DNA of 64,000 bases from Streptomyces capitiformicae (GCF_002214185.1 NZ_CP022161.1:1488001-1552000); one strand, 5' to 3'; shown: positions 10,937 to 21,087, counted from the stretch's first letter. Made by a program: numbers and translations. Notes: generated from the sequence alone by a model not told the origin.

Positions 10937-12778
10937 TCAGAAGGTCAGCTTCCAGCTGTTGAGCCGGCCGGTGTCCGCGGAGGCCACGTCCTGGACGCGG
11001 AGCTTCCAGGTGCCGTTCGCGGTCTCGCTGGACGCGTTCACCGAGTAGGTGGTGTTCACGTCGTCGGCGGAGTCCGAGGAGGAGGACTTCAGACGGTAGG
11101 TCGAGCCGTCGGGAGCCACCAGGTCGATGACCAGGTCACCGCGGTAGGTGTGGGTGATGTCCACGCCGACCTGGAGGGCCGACGGGGCGTTGCCGGTGCG
11201 GCCGGTGACGGAGATCGAGGACTCGATCGCGGAGCCGTTGTCCGGGATGGAGACGGCCGTGGTGTTGGTGAAGGTGGTGCCCCCCGTGGAGCCGCCGGAG
11301 CCCCCGGTCACCGCCTGCACCGTCTTGGCCGCGTCGGCGAGGCCGGCGCCGCAACCACCAGAGCACGTACCCGGCAGAGCACGCGAGTTGGTCTTGATCG
11401 CGGACTCGATCTGGGCCGGGGTCAGCGAGGAGTTCGCCGACTTCAGCAGCGCGGCGAGGCCCGCGATGTGCGGGGCGGCCATGCTGGTGCCCTGGTAGTA
11501 GGTGTACGTCTCGCTCGCCGGGCCGGCGGTGCCGGTGTTCAGCGTTGAGAGGATGCCGTTCGACGTGGTGGTCCGGGTCTCGCCGCCGGGGGCAGCGATG
11601 TCGACGACCGAGCCGAAGTTGGAGTAGTAGGTCCGGGAGCCGGCGCGGTTGGTGGCCGCCACCGAGATCACGTTGCTGCAGCTCGCCGGCGAGTAGTTGG
11701 CCGCGTTGGCGTTGCTGTTGCCCGCCGCGACGACGACCGTGGTGCCGCGGTTCACGGCGGCGTTGATCGCGCTCTGGGTCGCGCTGGTGCAGGCGCCGCC
11801 ACCGCCGAGGCTCATGTTGATGACCTTGGCGACGTTGGTGTTGGCGGGAACACCGGAGACGGTGCCGCCGGACGCCCAGGTGATCGCGTCGATGATGTCG
11901 GAGTCGTAGCCGCCGCACTTGCCGAGCACACGCACCGGGGAGACCTTGGCGCCGTAGGCGATGCCCGCGATGCCCTTGCTGTTGTTGGTGACGGCGGCGA
12001 TGGTGCCGGCGACGTGCGTGCCGTGCCACGAGGAAGACTGTCCCTCGGTCTGACCGCACTCCCCGGCCGCGAACGAGTCGCCCGGGTCGGCCGGGTTGCT
12101 GTCGCGGCCGTTGCCGTCGACGGAGACCGCGGTGTCGGCGATGAAGTCGTAGCCGCCGACGATGTTCGCGGCGAGGTCCGAGTGGGTGACGTAACCGGTG
12201 TCGATGACGGCGACCGTCACACCGGTGCCGGTCACCTTGTCCCAGGCGCCCGGCACGTTCATGCCCGCGGTGGACTCGAAGAGGTCCCACTGCTTGCTGT
12301 ACTCGGTGTCGTTCGGCGTGGCCAGCGGCTTGTTCAGGCGGTCCGGTACGACGTAGGCGACCTGCGGGTCGGCCTGGTACTCGGAGATGACGTCGGCGAC
12401 GTCCGCCTTGGTGAGGTTCTCGCCCAGGTCGACCAGGGCGGCACCGCTGCCGAGGCGGCGCTGGAAGTCGAGGGTCTCGCCGGCTTCCTTGCCCTTGGCC
12501 GCGGCGTCGGCGTCGGCGGCCTTGTTCGACTTGGCCTCGGCGGCACCGGACTTGTAGCCGACGATCAGGCGCTCGGCGACCGTGCCGGGAGCGGCCTCGG
12601 TGGCACCGGCGACGGCGGGCGCGGTGTCGGCCTTGGCGGACGGGGCCTGGGCGACGGCGACCGAGGAGGTCATGCCGGCCACCAGGGCGACGGAGACCGC
12701 GGCGACGGATATGAGCTTCCGTCCGGCGGTGCGGGGGGTGGAGGTACGCAAGGTCTTCACCTTTCGTGGCCTGCTCAT
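10937..12778 (-). CDS. Secreted S8 subtilisin-type serine protease with P domain
   Basis: 613 aa from ATG 12778; an in-frame ATG 69 bp upstream and a GTG at codon 8 are alternatives. Order: signal peptide (RKLISVAAVSVALVAGM..., cut near residue 43), an inhibitor-I9-like propeptide (to about 150), the catalytic domain with Asp193 (VIDTGY), His252 (HGTHVAGT) and Ser432 (GTSMAAPH), a Gly/Ser linker, and a C-terminal proprotein-convertase P domain (ALQVGVDITHTYRGDLVIDLVAPDG). All triad residues are intact. Known relatives are exported subtilisin-like proteases that mature by cutting off their propeptide. Monocistronic with its own terminator. Confidence 0.95.
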   Translation of the reverse strand: MSRPRKVKTLRTSTPRTAGRKLISVAAVSVALVAGMTSSVAVAQAPSAKADTAPAVAGATEAAPGTVAERLIVGYKSGAAEAKSNKAADADAAAKGKEAGETLDFQRRLGSGAALVDLGENLTKADVADVISEYQADPQVAYVVPDRLNKPLATPNDTEYSKQWDLFESTAGMNVPGAWDKVTGTGVTVAVIDTGYVTHSDLAANIVGGYDFIADTAVSVDGNGRDSNPADPGDSFAAGECGQTEGQSSSWHGTHVAGTIAAVTNNSKGIAGIAYGAKVSPVRVLGKCGGYDSDIIDAITWASGGTVSGVPANTNVAKVINMSLGGGGACTSATQSAINAAVNRGTTVVVAAGNSNANAANYSPASCSNVISVAATNRAGSRTYYSNFGSVVDIAAPGGETRTTTSNGILSTLNTGTAGPASETYTYYQGTSMAAPHIAGLAALLKSANSSLTPAQIESAIKTNSRALPGTCSGGCGAGLADAAKTVQAVTGGSGGSTGGTTFTNTTAVSIPDNGSAIESSISVTGRTGNAPSALQVGVDITHTYRGDLVIDLVAPDGSTYRLKSSSSDSADDVNTTYSVNASSETANGTWKLRVQDVASADTGRLNSWKLTF

Positions 12779-13111
12779 GTCAGGGGAGGAGCGGCGGTGA
12801 AACGCTTCTTCATCGAAGCGGTGGGGTCCAGAAAGGGTTGGCGCCAATGCCGGCCAGGCGTGAGCTGTGAGTCAGGGGTTACCTGCGGTTCAGCTGTGCG
12901 AGCACATTAGGCAAAGCGCTGGTCATCGGGATACGGGGAAAACCCTCGGCCCCTTCGGGAACTCCCCTATCCCGTACGGCAGTCGGGCCGGATGTCGCGC
13001 TTCGGCTGTTTTGCCGACACCTTGCCGATGCCGTGCCGCCGCACCGGGAGCGGCCGGATTCGACCGGTCGAACGGCGGCGCGCGGACCGCGGCACGGACC
13101 TGTCAACTTCA

Positions 13112-13410
13112 CCCGAGCCCTGAAGGGCCGGGCTTGGAAGTAGTGCCCAACTGGCTGCTGGGTTGGCTCCTCCGTCCAGACACCCCGACTATGGGATGGC
13201 AGGGGCGCGTGACTCACGCCCCGCATTCCACGCGTTCTCGCCGCGGTGGGCGATGGTGCGGGAAGCATTCCGGTCGGCGTGGGCAACGACCCCGCACCCC
13301 CGGCAGACAAAGCAGTGCGTCCCGGCTGAGGACAACAGTGCAGACCCGTGCGCCCGCGCAGGTCAGAGCAACCGAAAGAAGCAATTCCTCCCGAGCCCTA
13401 AAGGGCCGGG
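13112..13410. repeat. Two near-identical hairpin elements flanking a TnpB remnant
   Basis: A 21-base element, CCCGAGCCCTRAAGGGCCGGG, occurs at 13112-13132 and again at 13390-13410 with one difference (R is G, then A). Each contains a short hairpin (GCCCT/AGGGC). Such hairpins mark the right ends of IS200/IS605-type elements; here two copies in the same orientation bracket the transposase fragment. Confidence 0.6.
13189..13370 (-). pseudogene. C-terminal fragment of an IS605-type TnpB
   Basis: The frame ending at TAG 13189-13191 reads CFVCRGCGVVAHADRNASRT, then IAHRGENAWNAGRESRAPAIP. This is the second half of the TnpB zinc ribbon (CxxCG), the last RuvC motif (ADRNA) and the tail. Upstream, a different frame reads CAGARVCTVVLSRD, the first zinc-ribbon half, so a small indel has broken the frame near 13310. 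The main RuvC body is absent. Confidence 0.7.
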
Positions 13411-13498
13411 ATTCCTTGCTAGATCACGTTGAACGCGGCGCTCCCGGGTCCCGTACGACACGGTGGACCGCCAGCCCCTCACCCCAGCCCCTCACCCC

Positions 13499-14446
13499 AT
13501 GGATCGGACGTTCCGGATGTACCGCTTGTCCGCCTGCCGCACCACCGCCTTCGTCATGGCGGCGCCCCTCCTTCTGACGGCGGTGGCCGTCAGCCCTGCG
13601 GCGGCGCACGGCGCACCGACCGACCCGGTGAGCCGGGTGTCGGCGTGCTCGCCCGAGGGCGACAGTCAGGGATCGGCGGCGTGCGAGGCGGCGATCGCCG
13701 CGAACGGGGCGCCCTTCACCGCGTGGGACAACATGCGGATCGCCGGGGTGAACGGGCGCGACCGGGAGGTCGTCCCGGACGGGCAGCTGTGCAGCGGAGG
13801 GCTCGCGCCCTACAAGGGGCTCGATCTGGCCCGTGCCGACTGGCCCTCGGCCCGCCTCTCCCCCGGCAGCACGCTGAATCTCACGTACCGGACGACGATC
13901 CCCCACACCGGGACCTTCAAGCTGTTTCTGACGAAACCGGGATACGACCCCACCGAGCCGTTGGAGTGGTCGGATCTGCCCGAGGAGCCGTTCGCCTCGA
14001 TCACGGATCCGACGCTGCGGGACGGCTCGTACCGCTTCTCGGCGAAGCTGCCGGCCGACCGGTCGGGGCGTCATGTGCTGTACACGATCTGGCAGAACAC
14101 GAGCACCGTGGACACGTACTACTCGTGCTCGGATGTGGTGTTCCCGGCGGCGAAGAAGAAGGGGACTTCGCAGACGGCACCGGCGAAGACCGAGAAGCCC
14201 GCACCGGAGGCGTCCGCCGAGTCCACGCCCACGGAAGGATCACCGTCGCCGCTGGAGCCCTCGGAGACGCCCGGGGACGTACAGGCGGAAGTGGCCGACA
14301 GCCCGGTGGCCTCCGCGAGTGACAGCAGCGACGACAGCGGCGCCCTCGTGCCGCTGGTGGCGGGCGGCGCCACGGCGTCGGTGCTCGCCGTGGTCGCCGT
14401 CCTCCTCCTGCGCGGACGGGGGCGCCGCTCTCGGATCCGTGACTGA
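13499..14446 (+). CDS. Membrane-anchored AA10 lytic polysaccharide monooxygenase
   Basis: 315 aa from ATG 13499 (in-frame ATGs at 13463 and 13517 are alternatives; none has a good ribosome site). The signal peptide ends SPAAA, so the mature protein begins HGAPTDPVSR: the N-terminal His is the first ligand of the copper histidine brace. The second His is most likely in RTTIPHTGTFKLFL. After the catalytic domain comes a Glu/Pro/Ser/Thr-rich linker (about 230-275), one transmembrane helix (VPLVAGGATASVLAVVAVLLL) and a basic tail, so the enzyme is tethered to the cell surface. The family cleaves chitin or cellulose oxidatively. It is convergent with the next gene, only 13 bp apart. Confidence 0.85.
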   Translation: MDRTFRMYRLSACRTTAFVMAAPLLLTAVAVSPAAAHGAPTDPVSRVSACSPEGDSQGSAACEAAIAANGAPFTAWDNMRIAGVNGRDREVVPDGQLCSGGLAPYKGLDLARADWPSARLSPGSTLNLTYRTTIPHTGTFKLFLTKPGYDPTEPLEWSDLPEEPFASITDPTLRDGSYRFSAKLPADRSGRHVLYTIWQNTSTVDTYYSCSDVVFPAAKKKGTSQTAPAKTEKPAPEASAESTPTEGSPSPLEPSETPGDVQAEVADSPVASASDSSDDSGALVPLVAGGATASVLAVVAVLLLRGRGRRSRIRD

Positions 14447-14459
14447 GCCGTGGTCTTCG

Positions 14460-15841
<1,382 letters not shown>

Positions 15842-16504
15842 ATGGCCTCGTCCTCGGACGCCACGGCGTCCACCAATGAAAGACCCGAGGGTCCCGAAGC
15901 GTCCGGAAGACGTGGGCGGGTCCGTCTGAAGCGTGCCGCCGTGATGGCGGTGCCTGCCACGGCGGTCGCCGCCGGTCTGATGATCCTCACCGCCCAGGGC
16001 GCCCTGGGCGTCCAGTTCGCCATTTCCGGCATGCCCTTCGTGGTCACCGCCGACAAGCTGGAGGGCTCGGGCTTCGCCCAGTTCGGCGCGCTCGACCACA
16101 TGATCGAGAACAGCCCCAACGAGGGTGAAACCGGCGGTCAGGTGCTGGTCGTGACCTCGGTCGTGAAGAGCGGCAAGCTGACCAACCTGTGCCAGAGCGT
16201 CGACCTCGGCGGCATCCAGCTCGTCCTCACCGCGGGCGACAAGTCCACGCCGGTGAGCGTGAAGAACCTGGCGATCGACTCCGATGACATCAAGGGCGAC
16301 GCCTCGTTCAACAACATCGAGATCGGCCGCGACTCCAGCACGTTCGACAAGGTCGACCGGCAGGGCCCGCCGGGTGTCTACGGTCAGCAGGCGGACACGG
16401 TCACCATCACCGACCTGTACCAGCACAACTACGCCGCCACCGCGGCCGTCTTCAAGCTCCCCGACCTGCACATGAGATTCCAGAGCGAGGGCTGCGAGCA
16501 GTGA
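15842..16504 (+). CDS. DUF6230 family exported or membrane-tethered protein
   Basis: 220 aa. A basic, Ser/Thr-rich N-terminus of about 33 residues precedes one hydrophobic segment (AAVMAVPATAVAAGLMILTAQGALG). The rest reads FAISGMPFVVTADKLEGSGFAQFG, CQSVDLGG and GVYGQQADTVTITDLYQHNYAATAAVFKLPDL, the DUF6230 signature; relatives are sometimes labelled cholesterol esterase without good evidence. Its last codon overlaps the GTG of the DUF6114 gene, so the two are translationally coupled and probably act together at the membrane. Confidence 0.85.
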   Translation: MASSSDATASTNERPEGPEASGRRGRVRLKRAAVMAVPATAVAAGLMILTAQGALGVQFAISGMPFVVTADKLEGSGFAQFGALDHMIENSPNEGETGGQVLVVTSVVKSGKLTNLCQSVDLGGIQLVLTAGDKSTPVSVKNLAIDSDDIKGDASFNNIEIGRDSSTFDKVDRQGPPGVYGQQADTVTITDLYQHNYAATAAVFKLPDLHMRFQSEGCEQ

Positions 16505-16896
16505 GCCGATTCCGGGAATGGAGGGGCCACCGGCCGTTCGCCGGCGGGCTGTTGCTGGTGCTGGGCGGCGCGGAGATTCTGGTGACCATGAAGGCGCCGC
16601 TGCCGGTCATCCTGAAGATCGGCATGCAGGGGCTGGCGGGCTACCTCCTGCCCTCGCTGATGATCGTGTGCGGGGCGCTGATCCTTTTCAACCCCGCGCA
16701 GCGCCTGTTCTACTCCATCCTCGGGATCATGCTCTCCCTCGGCACCTGGCTCACGTCCAACATCGGCGGCTTTGTTGTGGGGCTGCTGTTGGGGGCGGTG
16801 GGCAGCACGCTGACGTTCGGGTGGCTGCCGGACCAGGAACCCCGACGTAAGCGCTCCGCCGAGCGGCCGGAAAAGCACGCCGCAGAGCTCGGGTAG
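16501..16896 (+). CDS. DUF6114 family membrane protein
   Basis: 131 aa, GTG start in a GTGA overlap with the DUF6230 gene. Four hydrophobic segments (FAGGLLLVLGGAEILV, GLAGYLLPSLMIVCGALILF, LFYSILGIMLSLGTWL, GGFVVGLLLGAVGSTLTFGWL) precede a short charged cytoplasmic tail. This is the usual partner of DUF6230 proteins in Streptomyces. Function unknown. Confidence 0.85.
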   Translation: MSRFREWRGHRPFAGGLLLVLGGAEILVTMKAPLPVILKIGMQGLAGYLLPSLMIVCGALILFNPAQRLFYSILGIMLSLGTWLTSNIGGFVVGLLLGAVGSTLTFGWLPDQEPRRKRSAERPEKHAAELG

Positions 16897-16971
16897 CCGA
16901 GGTTGTTCGGCGGGTGCGGGCGATTTTGTGGTTGCTCGCGCCCACGCGGCGGAGCCGCATATCGATGCAGC

Positions 16972-16994
16972 CCCGCGCCCCGACGGGGCGCGGG
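16972..16994. terminator. Hairpin terminator between convergent genes
   Basis: Perfect 10-bp stem CCCGCGCCCC (16972-16981) and GGGGCGCGGG (16985-16994) with a 3-base loop. It lies between DUF6114 (plus) and the minus-strand gene at 17015. The neighbouring GCGGCGGAGCCGCAT text recurs near 36250, so this belongs to a dispersed Streptomyces intergenic repeat. Confidence 0.75.
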
Positions 16995-17014
16995 TTCGTC
17001 GTCCACCCCGCTGA

Positions 17015-17413
17015 TCACAGCGCCGAGGCAACCGCCGCGTCCGTCAAAGCCGCGCGCAGGCGCTCCGGGTCCGTCCAGTAACGGTCCTGGGAGAGAGGGA
17101 CGCGCCAGTAGAGGCCGGGGCCCGTGGTGCGGCGCAGGGGTGGGACGGCGACATGGCTGCCGGGGCCGAGGACCTGGACGTCGGTGAGCCGCCAGTCGGT
17201 CGCGGCGCCGGGCGGGACCAGCCAGTACATGATGCCGCCGTAGCCGTCCTTGATGACGGCTCCGCTCGCGTCCCCGAGGGACTTCAGCGCGGGGGTGCCG
17301 AGGGCGACCGGCACCCGTACGGCGTTCCACCAGCGCCCGGCCGGCACCGTACGTACTTCGGGGTTGTAGGAACACATCCAGCGCGGAGCCCTGCTGACAG
17401 TCATGGCACTCAC
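17015..17413 (-). CDS. Conserved-looking cytosolic protein, unknown function
   Basis: 132 aa. The GTG at 17413 follows GAAGAG. The sequence RAPRWMCSYNPEVRTVPAGRWWNAVRVPVALG, then IKDGYGGIMYWLVPPGAA and GPGLYWRVPLSQDRYWTDP, is rich in Trp, Tyr and Pro, with no signal peptide or membrane segment. It reminds me of short proteins in Streptomyces related to the bifunctional primase/polymerase N-terminal fold, but I cannot support that from motifs. Confidence 0.6.
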   Translation of the reverse strand: MSAMTVSRAPRWMCSYNPEVRTVPAGRWWNAVRVPVALGTPALKSLGDASGAVIKDGYGGIMYWLVPPGAATDWRLTDVQVLGPGSHVAVPPLRRTTGPGLYWRVPLSQDRYWTDPERLRAALTDAAVASAL

Positions 17414-17632
17414 CGGCTCTTCATGGGGGGGAGCCCGATCCTAGGAGCGCGCTCCGCACCCAACTTGCGAGTACGCGCAGGGAAGTTGCCGTCGTACGCA
17501 GCGCGCGGCACACGTTCTCGCCCGGCGACGCTACCGGGGCGTAGCGTAACTGGGCTTGTACGTAGTGCTGTTGGACTCTTTACGACTCTTCACGACTGTC
17601 TACGACTGTCTACGACTGCCAGGAGGGCCCTC

Positions 17633-18880
17633 ATGGGCAACCCCAGCGCCATTGTGATCGACGCGACCGGCCGTGACATCCACGGTGAGGCCGCCCGGAT
17701 CCGCGAGACGGGTCCGGCGACCCGGGTCGTGCTTCCGGGGCCGCACGACGTCGAGGCCTGGGCGGTGAGCAGCCCCGATCTGCTCAAGCGGTTGCTGACC
17801 GATCCCCGGGTGTCGAAGGACGCGCGGCAGCACTGGCCGAGGTTCGCCGCCGGTGAGATCACGCCGGAGTGGCCGCTGTTCACCTGGGTCGCGGTGCAGA
17901 ACATGTTCACGGCGTACGGCGGTGACCACAAACGACTGCGCATCCTGGTCTCCAAGGCGTTCACGGCGCGCCGGACGGCCGCGCTGCAGCCGCGCATCGA
18001 GGAGATCACCAAGGAGCTGCTCGACCGTGTCGAGGAGGGCTTCAGGCGCGGTGAGACGGTCGATCTGCGGAAGGCGTTCTGCTATCCGCTGCCGATCCAG
18101 GTGATCAGCGAGCTGTTCGGGCTGCCCGAGGAACGCGGGCAGGTACTGAAGGAGTTGGTGGACAAGCTGTTCGACACGTCCGCCGGGCCGGGTGAGATGA
18201 ACGCCGCCTATGAGCGGATGTACGGCGTACTCGGCGAACTGGTGGCCGTCAAGCGGGAGTCGCCGGGCGACGACCTCACCAGCGGGCTGATCGCGGCCCG
18301 CGACGTGGACGACACCCGGCTCAGCGAGCAGGAACTGCTGGACACCCTGGTGCTGGTGGTCAGCGCCGGGCACGAGACCACGGTCAACCTCCTCGACCAG
18401 GCCGTGCACGCCCTGCTGACCCACCCCGAGCAGCTCGCCCACGTCCGGGAGGGCCGGGCGACCTGGGACGACGTGGTCGAGGAGACGCTGCGGGTGCAGG
18501 CGCCGGTGGCGAGCCTGCCGCTGCGCTATGCCGTGGAGGACCTGGACCTCGCCGAGTTCGGGGGCCCCGAGGGCGTGGTGATCACCAAGGGTGACCCGAT
18601 CCTCGCCGCGTACGCGGCCGCCGGGCGCGACCCCGAGCGGCACGGGAAGGACGCCGACGTCTTCGACGTCACCCGCGCCGACAAGGAGCACCTCGCGTTC
18701 GGCCACGGGGTGCACTACTGCCTGGGCGCCCCGCTCGGCCGTATGGAGGCCCGTATCGCGCTCCCGGCACTCTTCGACCGGTTCCCGTCGCTCCGCCTGG
18801 GCGGCACGGACACGGAACTGGGCCACGTCGAATCGTTCATCTCCAACGGCCACCGCCGCCTGCCCGTCCGCAACACCTGA
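17633..18880 (+). CDS. Cytochrome P450 (CYP154-like)
   Basis: 415 aa; ATG 17633 follows a perfect AGGAGG. All P450 landmarks are present: I-helix AGHETT (about 240-245), K-helix EETLR (ExxR intact) and haem loop FGHGVHYCLG with the Cys ligand near residue 362. Class I bacterial enzyme needing ferredoxin; substrate unknown. It ends facing the CYP157-like gene of the adjacent conservon, and CYP154/CYP157 pairs beside conservons are known in Streptomyces. Three 10-bp TACGACTGYC units just upstream (17581-17620) are unexplained. The last 24 codons lie inside a 191-bp duplication. Confidence 0.93.
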   Translation: MGNPSAIVIDATGRDIHGEAARIRETGPATRVVLPGPHDVEAWAVSSPDLLKRLLTDPRVSKDARQHWPRFAAGEITPEWPLFTWVAVQNMFTAYGGDHKRLRILVSKAFTARRTAALQPRIEEITKELLDRVEEGFRRGETVDLRKAFCYPLPIQVISELFGLPEERGQVLKELVDKLFDTSAGPGEMNAAYERMYGVLGELVAVKRESPGDDLTSGLIAARDVDDTRLSEQELLDTLVLVVSAGHETTVNLLDQAVHALLTHPEQLAHVREGRATWDDVVEETLRVQAPVASLPLRYAVEDLDLAEFGGPEGVVITKGDPILAAYAAAGRDPERHGKDADVFDVTRADKEHLAFGHGVHYCLGAPLGRMEARIALPALFDRFPSLRLGGTDTELGHVESFISNGHRRLPVRNT

Positions 18881-19226
18881 CACACCACGCCGGTGACACG
18901 GCTACTCACCGCGCCACCACGCCAACAGCCGGACCCAACCACTCCTCGAACGCACGGGCACCGGCCCGGCGACCGGCGCGTCGTAAGCGCTGCCGTACCG
19001 TCCCTCCGACCGGCCCCGATGGAGGCCCAGGCCCCGGACACGGAACTGGGCCACGTCGAATCGTTCATCTCCAACGGCCACCGCCGCCTGCCCGTCCGCA
19101 ACACCTGACACACCACGCCGGTGACACGGCTACTCACCGCGCCACCACGCCAACAGCCGGACCCAACCACTCCTCGAACGCACGGGCACCGGCCCGGCGA
19201 CCGGCGCGTCGTAAGCGCTGCCGTAC
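18808..19226. repeat. 191-bp perfect direct duplication across two convergent P450 3' ends
   Basis: 18808-18998 and 19036-19226 are identical by eye, with a 37-bp spacer, so the period is 228 bp. Each copy contains the end of the plus-strand P450 (DTELGHVESFISNGHRRLPVRNT, stop) and the end of the minus-strand P450 (GSAYDAPVAGPVPVRSRSGWVRLLAWWRGE, stop). Only the outermost copies belong to full genes. Confidence 0.95.
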
Positions 19227-20482
19227 GGTCGCTGGGGTCGGCTCCCGGTGGGTTCCTCGGGCACGGTCGCGCCCACCGCGCAGGTCGGCGGGAAGGTCAC
19301 CGGCAGTGCCGCGAGCGCCCGGTGGAAGGGGCCCGGGCGCCATTCCAACTGTCCTACCGGTATGGCGAGTTCGACGTCCGGGAGTCGATCGAGGAGTTTC
19401 TCCACCGCCACCGACGCGATCAGCCGGGCCTCGCTCTGGGCGGGGCAGTTGTGCGGGCCCGCGCTCCAGGCCAGGTGGGCGCGGTTGCCCGCGCGCTGGT
19501 CGTTCGTCAGGGCCGGGTCGGTGTTCGCGGCGGCCAGCGAGACGACGACGGGGTCGCCGGCCTTGAGCAGGGCGCCCTCGTACATGACGTCCCGTTTCGG
19601 GTAGTGCACGGCGTAGTTGGCCATCGGCGGGTCGGTCCACAGCACCTCGTCGAGGGCGTCCTCGACGGGGAGGCTGCCGCCGGACAAATCGCCCGCGAAA
19701 CGGTCGTCGGACAGCAGCAGGCGCAGCGCGTTGGCGATGAGGTTCTGCTGGGGCTCGGTGCCCGCGCCCATGAGGACGACGAGGGTGTGGATCATCTCCT
19801 CGTCCGTGAGCTCCGCCGGATGCGAGATGAGCCAGGACGTCACGTCCGGCCCGGGCTGCTTGCGCTTCAACGTGACCAGCTCGAAGAGCGTGGTGACGAG
19901 CAGTTCGTTGGCCCGCTCGGCGTCTACCCCGTCGAAGACGCCGGACATGCCCTCGACGAGCTTCAGCCCGTACTCGGCGGGGCAGCCGAAGAGACGGTTG
20001 AAGACGAGCAGCGGCAGGACCTGGGCGTACTCGCCGAGCAGGTCCGCCTTGCCGGTGGGCGCGAACCGGTCGATGAGCGTGTCGGCGCTGCGCTCGACAT
20101 AGCCGCGCAGGGTGTTGGGCTCGACCCGGGCCAGGCTGTCGGTGATGGCGGCGCGCAGTCGCCGGTGGTCCTCGCCGTCGGAGAACAGGGCGTTGGGCCG
20201 GTACATCATCATCGGCACGACGGGGCTGTCCGCGGGGACGGTGCCGTCGTTGAGGTCGTTCCAGCGGCGCGCGTCCTTGGAGAACGTCTCCGTGCTCCGC
20301 AGCACGTGCAGGGCGGCGTCGTACGAGGTGACGAGGGTGGCCCGGACGCCGGCGGCGAGCTCGACGGGTGTGGTCGGCCCGGTGGCGCGCGCCCGCTCGT
20401 AGAACGCGGCCGGGTCGGCGGCGAACTCCGGTCCGTACATGGGCTGGTGGGCCGGGCAGCCCGGCGGCGGTACGGCGTTCAC
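19130..20482 (-). CDS. cvnE: Conservon P450, CYP157-like with altered ExxR
   Basis: 450 aa. GTG 20482 overlaps the stop of cvnD. The K-helix motif reads EVLW (LDEVLWTDPP) instead of ExxR, the I-helix reads MGAGTEPQQN, and the haem loop reads WSAGPHNCPAQ, keeping the Cys ligand but lacking the usual FG start and final Gly. Loss of the ExxR Arg is a known mark of the CYP157 family that accompanies Streptomyces conservons. In the family it may act as a partner rather than a monooxygenase. Last gene of the conservon operon; its C-terminus sits in the 191-bp duplication. Confidence 0.88.
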   Translation of the reverse strand: MNAVPPPGCPAHQPMYGPEFAADPAAFYERARATGPTTPVELAAGVRATLVTSYDAALHVLRSTETFSKDARRWNDLNDGTVPADSPVVPMMMYRPNALFSDGEDHRRLRAAITDSLARVEPNTLRGYVERSADTLIDRFAPTGKADLLGEYAQVLPLLVFNRLFGCPAEYGLKLVEGMSGVFDGVDAERANELLVTTLFELVTLKRKQPGPDVTSWLISHPAELTDEEMIHTLVVLMGAGTEPQQNLIANALRLLLSDDRFAGDLSGGSLPVEDALDEVLWTDPPMANYAVHYPKRDVMYEGALLKAGDPVVVSLAAANTDPALTNDQRAGNRAHLAWSAGPHNCPAQSEARLIASVAVEKLLDRLPDVELAIPVGQLEWRPGPFHRALAALPVTFPPTCAVGATVPEEPTGSRPQRPYGSAYDAPVAGPVPVRSRSGWVRLLAWWRGE

Positions 20483-21087
20483 GCGTGCTCCAGTTCGCTT
20501 TCGCTCTCGCGGCTCAGCAGATACTCGACGAGGGAGATCAGCGCCCGCGTGGACGACTCCGGGTCACGGGCGTCGCAGCGCACGAGCGGGGTCTCGGGCA
20601 GCAGGTCGAGGGCCTCGCGCACCTCGTCCAGGCCGTGCACGGGGGCGCCGTCGAAGTCGTTGACGGCGACGGCGTACGGCAGGTCCAGTTCCTCCAGGAC
20701 GCCCATCACGTCGAAGGAGTGCGACAGGCGCCGCGTGTCGGCGAGGACCAGCGCGCCGAGGGCGCCGCGGGTCATGTCCTGCCAGAGCTTGGTGAAGCGC
20801 TGCTGTCCGGGCGTGCCGAACAGGTACAGCACCAGGGAGTCGTTGAGGGTGAGCCGGCCGAAGTCCATGGCGACCGTGGTGGTGGTCTTGTCGCGGGTGC
20901 CGGCGAGGTCGTCGACCACCGCGCCGGCCTGCGTCATGACCTCCTCGGTGCGCAGCGGCCGGATCTCGGAGAGCGTGCCGACGAAAGTGGTCTTGCCGAC
21001 GGCGAAGTGACCGACGACGAGAAGCTTGACGGCCGTCTTCACGGTCGGCCGCAGATAGACGTCGTCAGAGGCGGGCGCGGAGCCCAT
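20479..21087 (-). CDS. cvnD: Conservon GTPase (MglA/Ras-like)
   Basis: 202 aa. P-loop GHFAVGKTT, a DFGRLTL segment, the G3-like LFGTPGQQRF and NDFDG near the G4 position identify the small GTPase of Streptomyces conservons. It overlaps cvnC by 23 bp and cvnE by 4 bp. In this system it is thought to cycle between membrane complex and cytosol with CvnA-C as regulators. Confidence 0.94.
   Translation of the reverse strand: MGSAPASDDVYLRPTVKTAVKLLVVGHFAVGKTTFVGTLSEIRPLRTEEVMTQAGAVVDDLAGTRDKTTTTVAMDFGRLTLNDSLVLYLFGTPGQQRFTKLWQDMTRGALGALVLADTRRLSHSFDVMGVLEELDLPYAVAVNDFDGAPVHGLDEVREALDLLPETPLVRCDARDPESSTRALISLVEYLLSRESESELEHA

Noticed and set aside
12779..12847. Longer N-terminus for the S8 protease
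   Set aside because: Adds 23 residues before a normal signal peptide without a ribosome site; ATG 12778 is preferred, though not certain.
18893..19108. Small ORF carrying a second copy of the P450 C-terminus
   Set aside because: It is the duplicated 191-bp segment, not an independent gene.
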